A DNA stretch of 64,000 nucleotides, taken from positions 1-64,000 of the forward strand of contig CAIKAF010000029.1 in the NCBI GenBank assembly GCA_903825395.1. The letters are read 5' to 3'. How positions within the stretch are numbered: the stretch's first letter is position 1; each line of letters starts with the position of its first letter. This DNA comes from an uncultured Flavobacteriales bacterium. Its GTDB lineage: Bacteria; Bacteroidota; Bacteroidia; CAIKAF01. Below, in pieces: positions 36,039-43,302 of this stretch. A model generated the notes under the pieces. The model was given only the letters and a program-made list of their open reading frames with translations. It had not been told where the DNA came from and ran no database searches. A program made the position numbers and the translations under genes.

Positions 36039-36931
36039 CGAATAAGGCGTTTACGTTTTTTGGATTTTTGACCAAAGCTGCAATTGGCGTAATTGCTTGG
36101 AGAAGAAGAAAATACGTTGCCGGGGGCAAAGACTACATAGAAACCTAAATCTAGGTGTTGAGTGGCAAATTCATCGAATACATCCAAATAGCCGGTGGCC
36201 CAGCCCTCAGTGTTGGCGTACCTGCGTGAAGCCAGAATGGGAGGGGTCAAGCCCCATCTGAAATCTGCCATAAATCCGACTTCCAAAACATTGGTTCTCC
36301 AACGAACCCCAATTCCCCCCAAGGCGCCGGCATCAAAATTTGAAACCGGATTTGAGGCAGGTCCGGAATGCGCGCGCAGGAATCCAATATCCTCATCGAG
36401 GGCGGGGAGTTCACTTTGCCGTAGGAATCGTTCATCTACTTGTTTGGTCCCACCGGTTAAAAAGCCGATGTATCCCCCTACCGAAACAAAAGGTGAAACG
36501 GCATTGGGCAATATATCCCAGCGCAGCATCAACGGCAGCTGAAGGTATTGAAATTGCTGACGAAAGCGTTGATCCATAACCAAGGGGTCAGAGGATGCAG
36601 TATCGTTAAAAAGCACTCGGGTATCGTACCTGAAGCTGTGTTGAGCATACCGAAGCATGGGGACTAAGAACACCTGATCGTTCAGAGCAATCAACGAAAT
36701 GACCCCGGCTTGAAATCCCAAATGATCGGCCGAAAACCAATCTTCGTATTGCTTGGCCTCGCGGTCAACAATCATTGGAGTTGGCTGAAGTACCGAATGC
36801 CGATTCAAAACCATCACATTGGTGAAATTGCCCCCGCCATAAGCCCCAATTCGAAAAACGGGCTGTGCCAGCATTTGAAGGGACAGAAGGGGTGCTAACA
36901 GCGCAATAAACGAGTTGAACGTAAGCTTCAT
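36035..36931 (-). CDS. Outer-membrane beta-barrel protein, PorT-like
   Basis: This 298-residue protein has a signal peptide of about 22 residues (MKLTFNSFIALLAPLLSLQMLAQ) and a porin-like beta pattern. It has alternating strands such as FRIGAYGGGNFTNV, LGFQAGVISLIAL, LQLPLMLRWDI and FVSVGGYIGFLTGG. The C-terminal strand (LDLGFYVVFA) is followed by a 26-residue tail ending QKSKKRKRLIR. This is the outer-membrane barrel type abundant in Bacteroidota. The start at 36931 is preferred over 36946 because it begins the signal peptide. It is coupled to the lipoprotein gene by a four-base overlap. Confidence 0.7.
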   Translation of the reverse strand: MKLTFNSFIALLAPLLSLQMLAQPVFRIGAYGGGNFTNVMVLNRHSVLQPTPMIVDREAKQYEDWFSADHLGFQAGVISLIALNDQVFLVPMLRYAQHSFRYDTRVLFNDTASSDPLVMDQRFRQQFQYLQLPLMLRWDILPNAVSPFVSVGGYIGFLTGGTKQVDERFLRQSELPALDEDIGFLRAHSGPASNPVSNFDAGALGGIGVRWRTNVLEVGFMADFRWGLTPPILASRRYANTEGWATGYLDVFDEFATQHLDLGFYVVFAPGNVFSSSPSNYANCSFGQKSKKRKRLIR

Positions 36932-37036
36932 GAAGGGAAAATACAATTAAAGGTACGTTTTCCTAAACATTTCTTTTGATGGAAGGTGTTAAGAAAAATT
37001 ATTTTCAAGCATGAGAGCGAATAATAGGTTAAGAGA

Positions 37037-37636
37037 TTACTGTATTCGGGCATCGTAGGTAGAGCCCATGCTTTGGTTGCTGTGCAATTCAGCCATCATG
37101 TGTTTTTTTACAATATTGAACACCGCCATATGCACATCTTCCACCACCTCCATATCGTGTATTTGGGCATGAATTACGACTTCAGCCATTTCCGCGATTT
37201 TTCCGCCTTTAAATCCACACATGGCAATGGTCTTTGCTTGATGATCGTTCGCAAATTGCAGGGCTTTGATTACATTTTCACTGTTTCCGCTGCCAGAAAT
37301 GCCGATGACCACATCGCCTGGATTTAAGTAATTTTTAAGCGCTTCAACAAAAATTTCCGACCAACTGGTGTCATTGGCTATGGCCATCATTGAGGGAATG
37401 TTGTCGTTTAGGCAAATCATTCTGAACCGTTTTTCAAGACCAAATGAGGCCCCTTTGATAAAATCTCCGGCTGCGTGGCTGGCCGTAGCTCCGCTGCCTC
37501 CGTTGCCAAAGGTGAAAATCTGTTTTTGTTCCCTTTGAGCATAAAAAAACAGTTCAATCATGGCATTCAACTGCCCGCGATTCAGGCCATCTAAGGTCGA
37601 TTTTAAATCATCGATGTACTGTTGAGTTCTGTCCAT
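37037..37636 (-). CDS. gmhA: SIS-domain phosphoheptose isomerase (GmhA-like)
   Basis: This 199-residue SIS-fold protein most likely converts sedoheptulose 7-phosphate to D-glycero-D-manno-heptose 7-phosphate. It shows the phosphate-binding FTFGNGGSGATASHAAGDF (about 40-58), VVIGISGSGNSENVIKAL, and KTIAMCGFKGGKI. The length and motifs match GmhA rather than glucosamine-type SIS proteins. The gene starts 11 bp after the end of a heptose-7-phosphate kinase-like gene, which supports the heptose assignment. The rest of the route to GDP-heptose (gmhB, hddC) is not in the window. Confidence 0.8.
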   Translation of the reverse strand: MDRTQQYIDDLKSTLDGLNRGQLNAMIELFFYAQREQKQIFTFGNGGSGATASHAAGDFIKGASFGLEKRFRMICLNDNIPSMMAIANDTSWSEIFVEALKNYLNPGDVVIGISGSGNSENVIKALQFANDHQAKTIAMCGFKGGKIAEMAEVVIHAQIHDMEVVEDVHMAVFNIVKKHMMAELHSNQSMGSTYDARIQ

Positions 37637-37647
37637 GGTTTAGAAGT

Positions 37648-38631
37648 TTATTCTTGATGACCGGGATAAATGATAGATGTACCTTCCTGTTCAAAGCCAA
37701 AATCAAAGGTACGTAAATTTGAAAGGGCTTGACGGAGTTTGGGTTGTGATTGTTTAGGACAATAAAAGAGTAGAAAGCCTCCCCCGCCAGCGCCCAACAA
37801 CTTTCCACCTTGTGCTCCATTCTTTAAAGCGGTTTCATAGGCTTGGTCAACCGCAGGATTTGAAATCCCGCCCGCCAAGCTTTTTTTCATTTCCCAGTTT
37901 TCATGCAATAAGGAACCCATAGCATCAAGGTTCCCCTTTTTCAGCTCTTCGGCAAGGACATCAACCAACGCGGTCATTTCCTTTAGGGCCTGAAAACGAT
38001 CCGACTGACCGGTATTCTTTTTTTGTTCTGCCAATATGCTAGAAGCTTTGCGCTGATTGCCGGTGTAGAACATAATCAGGTTTGAATCCAGCTCCTGTTG
38101 AAGCATTGGATTTAGGTTCAGAGGTTCGGTAATCACCTGGCCATCGGGCATAAATCGAAACACGTTTAGTCCACCCACCGCTGCACCATATTGGTCTTGT
38201 TTGCCGATGGGTTCGCCCAGTTCTTCAATTTCGAGTTGGCAGGCTTCTTCGGCCAATTGCTCCTTGGTTACATTGTGGCCTGAAACCGCGTGTAGGTTGT
38301 GAAGCAGGCCAACGGTGAATGCGCTGCTGCTGCCCATTCCTGTACCGGCCGGCACATCTGCAATAGAACTGATTTCAATCCCATTTAAGTGAAAGCGTTG
38401 TAGGGCAACTCTTAAAATGGGGTGGTTGAGTTCGGCAGCAGAAGATACAGTCTCTGTTTCGCTGTATTTTACCCGGATTTGATTGGGTTCAAAGAACCGG
38501 TGAGAGGAAATGTACATGTATTGATTGATGGAGGTGCTTAGGACAGCCCCCGGATGCCGTTCATAAAATGCGGCCAAATCTGAACCTCCCCCTACAAAAC
38601 TGATTCGGAAAGGTGTGCGGCTTATGATCAT
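37648..38631 (-). CDS. hddA: D-glycero-alpha-D-manno-heptose 7-phosphate kinase-like GHMP kinase
   Basis: This 327-residue GHMP kinase phosphorylates a sugar 7-phosphate at C1 (HddA type) on the way to GDP-heptose for surface glycans. It has the N-terminal ISRTPFRISFVGGGSDL, the ATP loop DVPAGTGMGSSSAFTVGLLH and the C-terminal KLLGAGGGGFLLF. The start MIISRTPFRIS at 38631 is fixed by a perfect -7 box 4 bp upstream. An in-frame codon 75 residues earlier would run through the promoter and the divergent fahA start. The gmhA-like gene follows 11 bp on. Confidence 0.85.
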   Translation of the reverse strand: MIISRTPFRISFVGGGSDLAAFYERHPGAVLSTSINQYMYISSHRFFEPNQIRVKYSETETVSSAAELNHPILRVALQRFHLNGIEISSIADVPAGTGMGSSSAFTVGLLHNLHAVSGHNVTKEQLAEEACQLEIEELGEPIGKQDQYGAAVGGLNVFRFMPDGQVITEPLNLNPMLQQELDSNLIMFYTGNQRKASSILAEQKKNTGQSDRFQALKEMTALVDVLAEELKKGNLDAMGSLLHENWEMKKSLAGGISNPAVDQAYETALKNGAQGGKLLGAGGGGFLLFYCPKQSQPKLRQALSNLRTFDFGFEQEGTSIIYPGHQE

Positions 38632-38635
38632 GCCC

Positions 38636-38643
38636 CAAAGATA
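38636..38643 (-). promoter_or_regulatory. -7 box of hddA-gmhA, abutting the start codon
   Basis: On the minus strand TATCTTTG (a perfect TAnnTTTG) ends 4 bp before the ATG at 38631, predicting a leaderless hddA message. Confidence 0.6.
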
Positions 38644-38752
38644 GGTAGTCAAGGCATTAAACCCCATGTCCTTGCATTTATTTTCATTCCAAGCTTTCGC
38701 AATTCCATGCTTCCAGTTTTCTGAATCTATGCTTAGCCCTAGTAAAATTCGG

Positions 38753-38760
38753 TACCTTTG
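38753..38760 (+). promoter_or_regulatory. -7 box of fahA
   Basis: TACCTTTG is a perfect TAnnTTTG box 19 bp before the fahA ATG at 38780. It excludes in-frame starts further upstream. Confidence 0.55.
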
Positions 38761-38779
38761 CCCTGCTAACGTTCTGCCT

Positions 38780-40051
38780 ATGTCTGCATCTATGTTTTCC
38801 GTTCCGGCCAAATCTTGGGTCGAAATTTCAGATGATTCTGATTTTAGTTTGCACAATTTGCCCTATGCTGTGGCTAGGTTGCCCAAGGGCGGTTCGACCG
38901 TGGTTGTGGCCATAGGTAGCTATGCCTTGAATTTATCAAGATTATATAAAAAGGGATTTTTCCCGGGGTTGAATGCCAACAAAAATCCGTTCCGTTCCAC
39001 CTCGTTGAATTCCTTTATTGCATTGGGACGGCCGGCCTGGATCTATGTGCGTCAACGTTTATTGGATGTGTTGGACGAGCAGTCAGATGAGTTGAAGAAT
39101 AGAAAGGATCTAGGGAAAATGTTGATTCCTCAACAGCTTTTGACTTTTTTGCTTCCCGTGAACATTGGTAACTACACGGATTTCTATTCCAGCATGGAAC
39201 ATGCCAGCAACGTAGGGAAGATGTTTAGACCCGATGGAGATGCCTTGCTGCCCAATTGGAAGCACATTCCTGTAGGTTACCATGGAAGAGCAAGTTCCAT
39301 TGTGGTTTCCGGTTATCCAATTCGCCGACCCAAGGGACAAACCCTGCCGGATGGAACGGATCAGCCCGTGTTTAGCCCCTGCAGATTGTTGGATTTTGAA
39401 TTGGAAATGGCCTTTATCGTTGGACAACCCAATCCAATGGGTGATTCCATTTCTGTCGATCGGGCTGAGGAACACATTTTTGGAATGACCATTTTTAATG
39501 ATTGGTCTGCCCGAGATATTCAAAAATGGGAATATGTTCCTTTGGGTCCCTTTCTAGCTAAGAATTTTGCCAGCAGCATGTCTCCATGGGTGGTGACATT
39601 GGACGCCTTGCAACCCTTTCGAACTGAAGCTCCGGCTCAAAATCCCGAAGTGCTGCCTTATTTGAAGGAAAAGCAACGCGGAACCTATGATATTCAGCTT
39701 TTTGTTGATTTGAAACCGGGGCAACATCGCCCCGTTACCATCTGTCGGTCTAATTTTAAATACTTGTATTGGACGATGGCCCAACAGCTGGCTCACCATA
39801 CCGTTGGCGGCTGCAACATGCAAGTAGGCGACGTGTGTGCTTCGGGTACCATTAGTGGCCCAACCACAGATTCCTTTGGAAGCATGCTGGAATTGTCCTG
39901 GAAAGGAACCAAGCCTTTGGTTTTAGAGGATGGGATTGAACGAAAATTCCTTCAAGACGGAGATGTTGTTGTGATGCGGGCCTATTGTGAAAAAGAGGGC
40001 ATTCGAGTCGGATTTGGCTCTGTTGAAACAGAAATTTTACCTGCCATATAA
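38780..40051 (+). CDS. fahA: Fumarylacetoacetase
   Basis: This 423-residue enzyme performs the last step of phenylalanine/tyrosine catabolism, splitting 4-fumarylacetoacetate into fumarate and acetoacetate. It shows the N-terminal SH3-like domain (HNLPYAVARLPKGG), the metal and substrate region DFYSSMEHASNVG, YHGRASSIVVSG, FELEMAFIVGQPN, NDWSARDIQKWEYVPLGPFLAKNF and the late SGTISGPTTDSFGSMLELSW. The length is normal for the family. The start is chosen after the promoter box at 38753; MFSVPAKSW four codons later is an alternative. No other tyrosine-degradation gene adjoins. Confidence 0.95.
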   Translation: MSASMFSVPAKSWVEISDDSDFSLHNLPYAVARLPKGGSTVVVAIGSYALNLSRLYKKGFFPGLNANKNPFRSTSLNSFIALGRPAWIYVRQRLLDVLDEQSDELKNRKDLGKMLIPQQLLTFLLPVNIGNYTDFYSSMEHASNVGKMFRPDGDALLPNWKHIPVGYHGRASSIVVSGYPIRRPKGQTLPDGTDQPVFSPCRLLDFELEMAFIVGQPNPMGDSISVDRAEEHIFGMTIFNDWSARDIQKWEYVPLGPFLAKNFASSMSPWVVTLDALQPFRTEAPAQNPEVLPYLKEKQRGTYDIQLFVDLKPGQHRPVTICRSNFKYLYWTMAQQLAHHTVGGCNMQVGDVCASGTISGPTTDSFGSMLELSWKGTKPLVLEDGIERKFLQDGDVVVMRAYCEKEGIRVGFGSVETEILPAI

Positions 40052-40098
40052 AGCTTGGCAAGGTTTTTGGCATACCTTCATTCTAAATTATAACAACC

Positions 40099-40707
40099 AT
40101 GAAACGCATCGTTTTTTTAATTCTCAGTTTACCCACGCTTCTGCTGGCACAAGCCCCTACCAAACCCTTTGATTTTGGAGCCAAGGTGGGCATCAACGTG
40201 AATACCTTAAGCACCAGTTTGCCGGATTATACCGGCGACTACTACACCGGGTTTGGAATCGGAGCCTTCGGCCGGATTAACATTCAAAAATTTTACGTGC
40301 AACCGGAACTGCTTTACTCTGCGGTGGGTGGAGATTTCACCTTTGAAGGAGTGGCGTATGAAGCCCGGCACCAGGGGTTGATGATGCCCATTTTGTTTGG
40401 GTATAAGTTTGTGGATTTTAAGTTGTTGAACATTCGGGCCTATGCCGGACCTTACTTCTTCTATCAATTTGGAAATCGAGTGGATCCTGTTGATCAAGTC
40501 ACTTCTGTAATTCAGGATGGACGGTTCAATGAAATGGGAGCTGGCATTCAAGCCGGGGCAGGACTGGACATTTGGAAACTTACGTTTGACCTTCGTTACC
40601 ATTGGGGTTTATCCAACAACTTAGGAAGTCGGCAATTTAATGGGCAGCCCAATGCCGGTTTAAAGAACGCCAACTGGGAGGTTTCGGTTGGCTTTAAGCT
40701 GTTTTAA
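40099..40707 (+). CDS. Outer-membrane beta-barrel protein, PorT-like
   Basis: This 202-residue protein has a signal peptide of about 18 residues (MKRIVFLILSLPTLLLAQ) and an eight-stranded barrel pattern. Strands include FDFGAKVGINVNTL, YTGFGIGAFGRINI, FYVQPELLYS, LMMPILFGYKF and the terminal WEVSVGFKLF, which ends in the C-terminal aromatic of outer-membrane proteins. This is the porT/outer-membrane-beta-barrel family, of unknown specific role. A near-consensus TACCTTCA lies about 20 bp before the start. A hairpin terminator follows. Confidence 0.8.
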   Translation: MKRIVFLILSLPTLLLAQAPTKPFDFGAKVGINVNTLSTSLPDYTGDYYTGFGIGAFGRINIQKFYVQPELLYSAVGGDFTFEGVAYEARHQGLMMPILFGYKFVDFKLLNIRAYAGPYFFYQFGNRVDPVDQVTSVIQDGRFNEMGAGIQAGAGLDIWKLTFDLRYHWGLSNNLGSRQFNGQPNAGLKNANWEVSVGFKLF

Positions 40708-40726
40708 ATTAAAAAAATAATGTTGG

Positions 40727-40757
40727 CGCCAAACCCTTTCACTGGGTTTGGCGTTTT
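40727..40757 (+). terminator. Rho-independent terminator of the barrel gene
   Basis: CGCCAAACCC and GGGTTTGGCG form a perfect 10-bp stem around a seven-base loop, followed by TTTTC. It lies 20 bp after the stop at 40707 and just ahead of the next promoter. Confidence 0.85.
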
Positions 40758-40764
40758 CATTTTG

Positions 40765-40772
40765 TACCTTTG
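40765..40772 (+). promoter_or_regulatory. -7 box of the fatty-acid hydroxylase gene
   Basis: TACCTTTG is a perfect TAnnTTTG box 14 bp before the ATG at 40787. Confidence 0.55.
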
Positions 40773-40786
40773 TGTAAACTCTTGTT

Positions 40787-41422
40787 ATGAGCGCTACGGC
40801 AGAACGAAAAAAGTTATTTGTATCGCACAAAGACGAATCCATTCGCATGTTTAAAAATCCGATTATGGATTTTTTCTCTAGGGTTCATTTTGCAGTACCC
40901 TTGTTGATTTACATTCCTGTAATTCTATGGTTTGGTTACCAGGCCTTTTTTGTTTCTACGTTGTTGTTTTGGCAGGCTGCCTTGTTGTTGGGTGCCGGTG
41001 TCGCCTTTTGGTCGTTTACCGAGTACATTCTTCATCGCTTTGTGTTTCACTACCATCCAAGCTCGGAATTCGGCAAGCGCATTCATTTTATTGCGCATGG
41101 GGTGCATCACGATTATCCAAATGATTCTATGCGGTTGGTGTTGCCTCCAAGCATTAGTGTTCCCTTGGCATTTTTATTTTATGGCCTGTTTTGGTGGATT
41201 TTAGGCGGATTGTATACAGCCCCTTTTTATGCCGGTTTTGTATTGGGATATTTGTTGTACGATGAATTGCATTATGCGACGCACCATGCCAACATTCAAG
41301 CTAGTTGGTTTCAAAAGTTGAAAAAACACCACATGAAGCACCATTATCAGGATCCCGATATGGGCTTTGGAGTAAGCTCGAATGTGTGGGATTTCGTATT
41401 TAGAACCCGCTTTAAATCTTAA
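40787..41422 (+). CDS. Fatty acid 2-hydroxylase-like membrane di-iron enzyme
   Basis: This 211-residue protein of the fatty acid hydroxylase superfamily has about four membrane helices and a full histidine set: HRFVFHYH, HGVHHDYPND, HYATHH and HHMKHHYQD. The block HGVHHDYPNDSMRLVLPP closely follows the HGxHHxxPxDxxRLVxPP pattern of ceramide/fatty acid 2-hydroxylases. That makes alpha-hydroxylation of a sphingolipid or fatty acyl chain the best guess. Carotene hydroxylase (CrtZ) is a relative and was considered because blh is next door, but its motif spacing differs. The stop overlaps the convergent blh stop by four bases. Confidence 0.75.
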   Translation: MSATAERKKLFVSHKDESIRMFKNPIMDFFSRVHFAVPLLIYIPVILWFGYQAFFVSTLLFWQAALLLGAGVAFWSFTEYILHRFVFHYHPSSEFGKRIHFIAHGVHHDYPNDSMRLVLPPSISVPLAFLFYGLFWWILGGLYTAPFYAGFVLGYLLYDELHYATHHANIQASWFQKLKKHHMKHHYQDPDMGFGVSSNVWDFVFRTRFKS

Positions 41423-42165
41423 GATTTAAGCCGTTTAAACACCAAGTGGAATAAAAGGGCGTGGGGTAGGGTCAGAGCGGCAAGGAGTCCCAACAAACCA
41501 ATCATTTTTTCCTGTTGAGGAAACCAATTCCAGGCCAAGGCAAACATGCCCCAGGCAGATAGAGTAATGCCGGTGAACGACAACAGAAAAGTTCGGTTCA
41601 TGCTTCGAACTGTCTTTATAACGGCAAGAGCACTGTGGGGGGTGTGCCAAATTAAAAAATAGAGGGTAAAGTGAACAAAAAATGGGAGTAGGGTGCCAAG
41701 CAGGGAAATGCCCAGCAGTAAAAAGGCACGGGGGGATTTATTGTGGAGCATTAAAAAAACAACCCAAGCCAATGTGAAACCAAGTCCAAGCCAGGGAATC
41801 AACTCATCGGCCGGCAAAAGGTTTGAAATGGCGGGAGCGGTGTAGGATTTCCATTCCTGCAAATGAACGGCCAGCAGAAAAACAATATGAAGGAGTCCGC
41901 CAAACGCTTGCCTTCCACTTGAATTTTTTTGAAAATCGGTTTCGCCGAAGTGCCATGCAGAGATTAGCATAAAAGCGGGAAAGGCCCATTGAAGAGAAAA
42001 GTGCCAAGCTAAAAAAACCAAGCCAACAAGAATGATGTAAAGGCCTAAATACAGTGGCCAGGGCCAGGATTTAAGGAGGGTTCGGCCCAAGTACAAATCG
42101 GCAGCCCCATGCGGAACGCCGAAGGCGATAACGGCAATCATTAAGGCGGTTTCTAGAGAATTCAT
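41419..42165 (-). CDS. blh: Blh-family beta-carotene 15,15'-dioxygenase
   Basis: This 248-residue integral membrane enzyme of the Brp/Blh family would cleave beta-carotene into two retinals for the rhodopsin. It shows the family motifs FGVPHGAADL (H19, D23), SAWHFGETDF (H72, D77) and LIWHTPHSAL, whose histidines bind iron, within six or seven predicted helices. It is somewhat shorter than many Blh proteins. It lies directly downstream of the rhodopsin gene on the same strand, but a strong terminator sits in the 66-bp gap. Its expression may therefore depend on readthrough or its own promoter. Confidence 0.88.
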   Translation of the reverse strand: MNSLETALMIAVIAFGVPHGAADLYLGRTLLKSWPWPLYLGLYIILVGLVFLAWHFSLQWAFPAFMLISAWHFGETDFQKNSSGRQAFGGLLHIVFLLAVHLQEWKSYTAPAISNLLPADELIPWLGLGFTLAWVVFLMLHNKSPRAFLLLGISLLGTLLPFFVHFTLYFLIWHTPHSALAVIKTVRSMNRTFLLSFTGITLSAWGMFALAWNWFPQQEKMIGLLGLLAALTLPHALLFHLVFKRLKS

Positions 42166-42182
42166 ATTGGGCTAGGATATGA

Positions 42183-42219
42183 AAAAAGGCGGAATTCCTT
42201 TCGAAATTCCGCCTTTTTT
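42183..42219. terminator. Strong bidirectional terminator between rhodopsin and blh
   Basis: AAAAAAGGCGGAATT and AATTCCGCCTTTTTT form a perfect 15-bp inverted repeat around a short loop. On the minus strand it follows the rhodopsin stop by 12 bp and precedes the blh ATG by 17 bp, so most rhodopsin transcripts should end here. Confidence 0.88.
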
Positions 42220-42231
42220 GAATTCAATGAA

Positions 42232-42984
42232 TTAAGCTTCTTTTGACTGAGACAAAGCGTAAATTACTAAGCCAAAACCAATTTTGTTTACTGCATCACC
42301 GATGTTGTACACAACGTCCATCATTGGATTGCCTTCAGCAGCACCCCACATTCCGAACAAACCACCGGGAGTTCCAATGATGTATCCCAATGGATAGATG
42401 GCCCAACCTACCAATACAAACCATGCCAAAACGTTCACCGCACGAGCTACAGCGGGTCCTGCGCTAGCAGCCAATTTGGCCACTTCACCAAACCAAACTA
42501 GGTAAGCAATGTAGAAGTAAGCTGCACCAGACAACACACCCCACAATACAGAGTTGTCGCGGTCGATGGTTTCGCCAAAGAAACCGGTTACCAACATAAT
42601 TACAGAGGCAACAATCAATTTCCATAGCAAACCGATTTTAGCACCTGCTTTCTTGGTAATGAGGTAGAACTCTACGCACATTAAAGGAACAGTAAGCAAC
42701 CAATCCACATACCGGAAGAAGGTAGGAGAGGTTTCGGTAGCGGTGTAAAATTCACGCATGTAGTAATAGTGTACTGCTGCAATGAAGGTAATTAAACCAC
42801 TAACCAACAAGGAAGTTCTCCATTTTTCAGGAACATTCCTCATTTCAAGGAAAAAGAAGGCAGAAGCTGCCATCATAGCCATTGTACCTACAAAAAAGGT
42901 AAAGGCAGTGTAGGTCGACAAGTCGTACCGGGTTAGCATTTCCAACATTTTTGATGGATCTGCAGAAAGCAAGTGTTGTACCAT
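42232..42984 (-). CDS. Proteorhodopsin-type light-driven proton pump
   Basis: This 250-residue seven-helix microbial rhodopsin exports protons on illumination. The retinal Schiff-base lysine is K234 in GDAVNKIGFG, with counter-ion D230. Helix C reads RYVDWLLTVPLMCVEFYLI, giving the DTE triad D94, T98 and E105 of outward proton pumps. H72 pairs with D94 as in proteorhodopsin. Met102 at the spectral-tuning site predicts green absorption. An ungapped helix E alignment places Gly149 at the site that is Phe152 in proteorhodopsin and glycine in carotenoid-binding xanthorhodopsins. It is a single-gene unit between two strong terminators, with blh next. Confidence 0.96.
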   Translation of the reverse strand: MVQHLLSADPSKMLEMLTRYDLSTYTAFTFFVGTMAMMAASAFFFLEMRNVPEKWRTSLLVSGLITFIAAVHYYYMREFYTATETSPTFFRYVDWLLTVPLMCVEFYLITKKAGAKIGLLWKLIVASVIMLVTGFFGETIDRDNSVLWGVLSGAAYFYIAYLVWFGEVAKLAASAGPAVARAVNVLAWFVLVGWAIYPLGYIIGTPGGLFGMWGAAEGNPMMDVVYNIGDAVNKIGFGLVIYALSQSKEA

Positions 42985-43190
42985 TTGTTTAATTTTTGGT
43001 TAATATCTCTTAAACACACGACTTAAATTTTTGTTTATGAATGGTTTGAAAAAAAGTTGTTGATTATCAATATTTTTGATGAAATAGATGGCTTGGGTTG
43101 AGTGAAAAGTTTAATAAAGAATGAAAATATTTGTTTAACGATAAGGCCTGCGGCCCTGATGGAGCCGGCACCGACGTATGCAAAAAATTA
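42985..43190. other. AT-rich rhodopsin upstream region
   Basis: These 206 bp upstream of the rhodopsin start are very AT-rich and contain no gene. No perfect TAnnTTTG box is evident on the minus strand, unlike most promoters here, so another sigma factor or a weak box may be used. Confidence 0.4.
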
Positions 43191-43191
43191 T

Positions 43192-43254
43192 CAGCGGCTT
43201 AGTTGGAGCGGGCGAGCAGAGTAAGCCCGCTGCAACTTAGTCCGCTGTTTTTTT
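43192..43254. terminator. Long hairpin terminator
   Basis: CAGCGG, CTTAGTTG and AGCGGGC pair imperfectly with GCCCGCT, CAACTTAG and CCGCTG to make a stem of about 22 bp, followed on the plus strand by TTTTTTT. On the minus strand the stem is followed by ATAATTTTTT. It lies 3' of the minus-strand hydrolase-like gene and shields the rhodopsin promoter. Confidence 0.8.
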
Positions 43255-43302
43255 GGAAAGGAGGTACAGGTGACAGCAGGAAAAGCCGCCCTCAAAAAAA
43301 CA

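Noticed and set aside
40787-41422. Beta-carotene hydroxylase CrtZ
   Set aside because: Tempting next to blh and a rhodopsin with a possible antenna site, but the HGxHHxxPxDxxRLVxPP block and spacing fit fatty acid 2-hydroxylases better.
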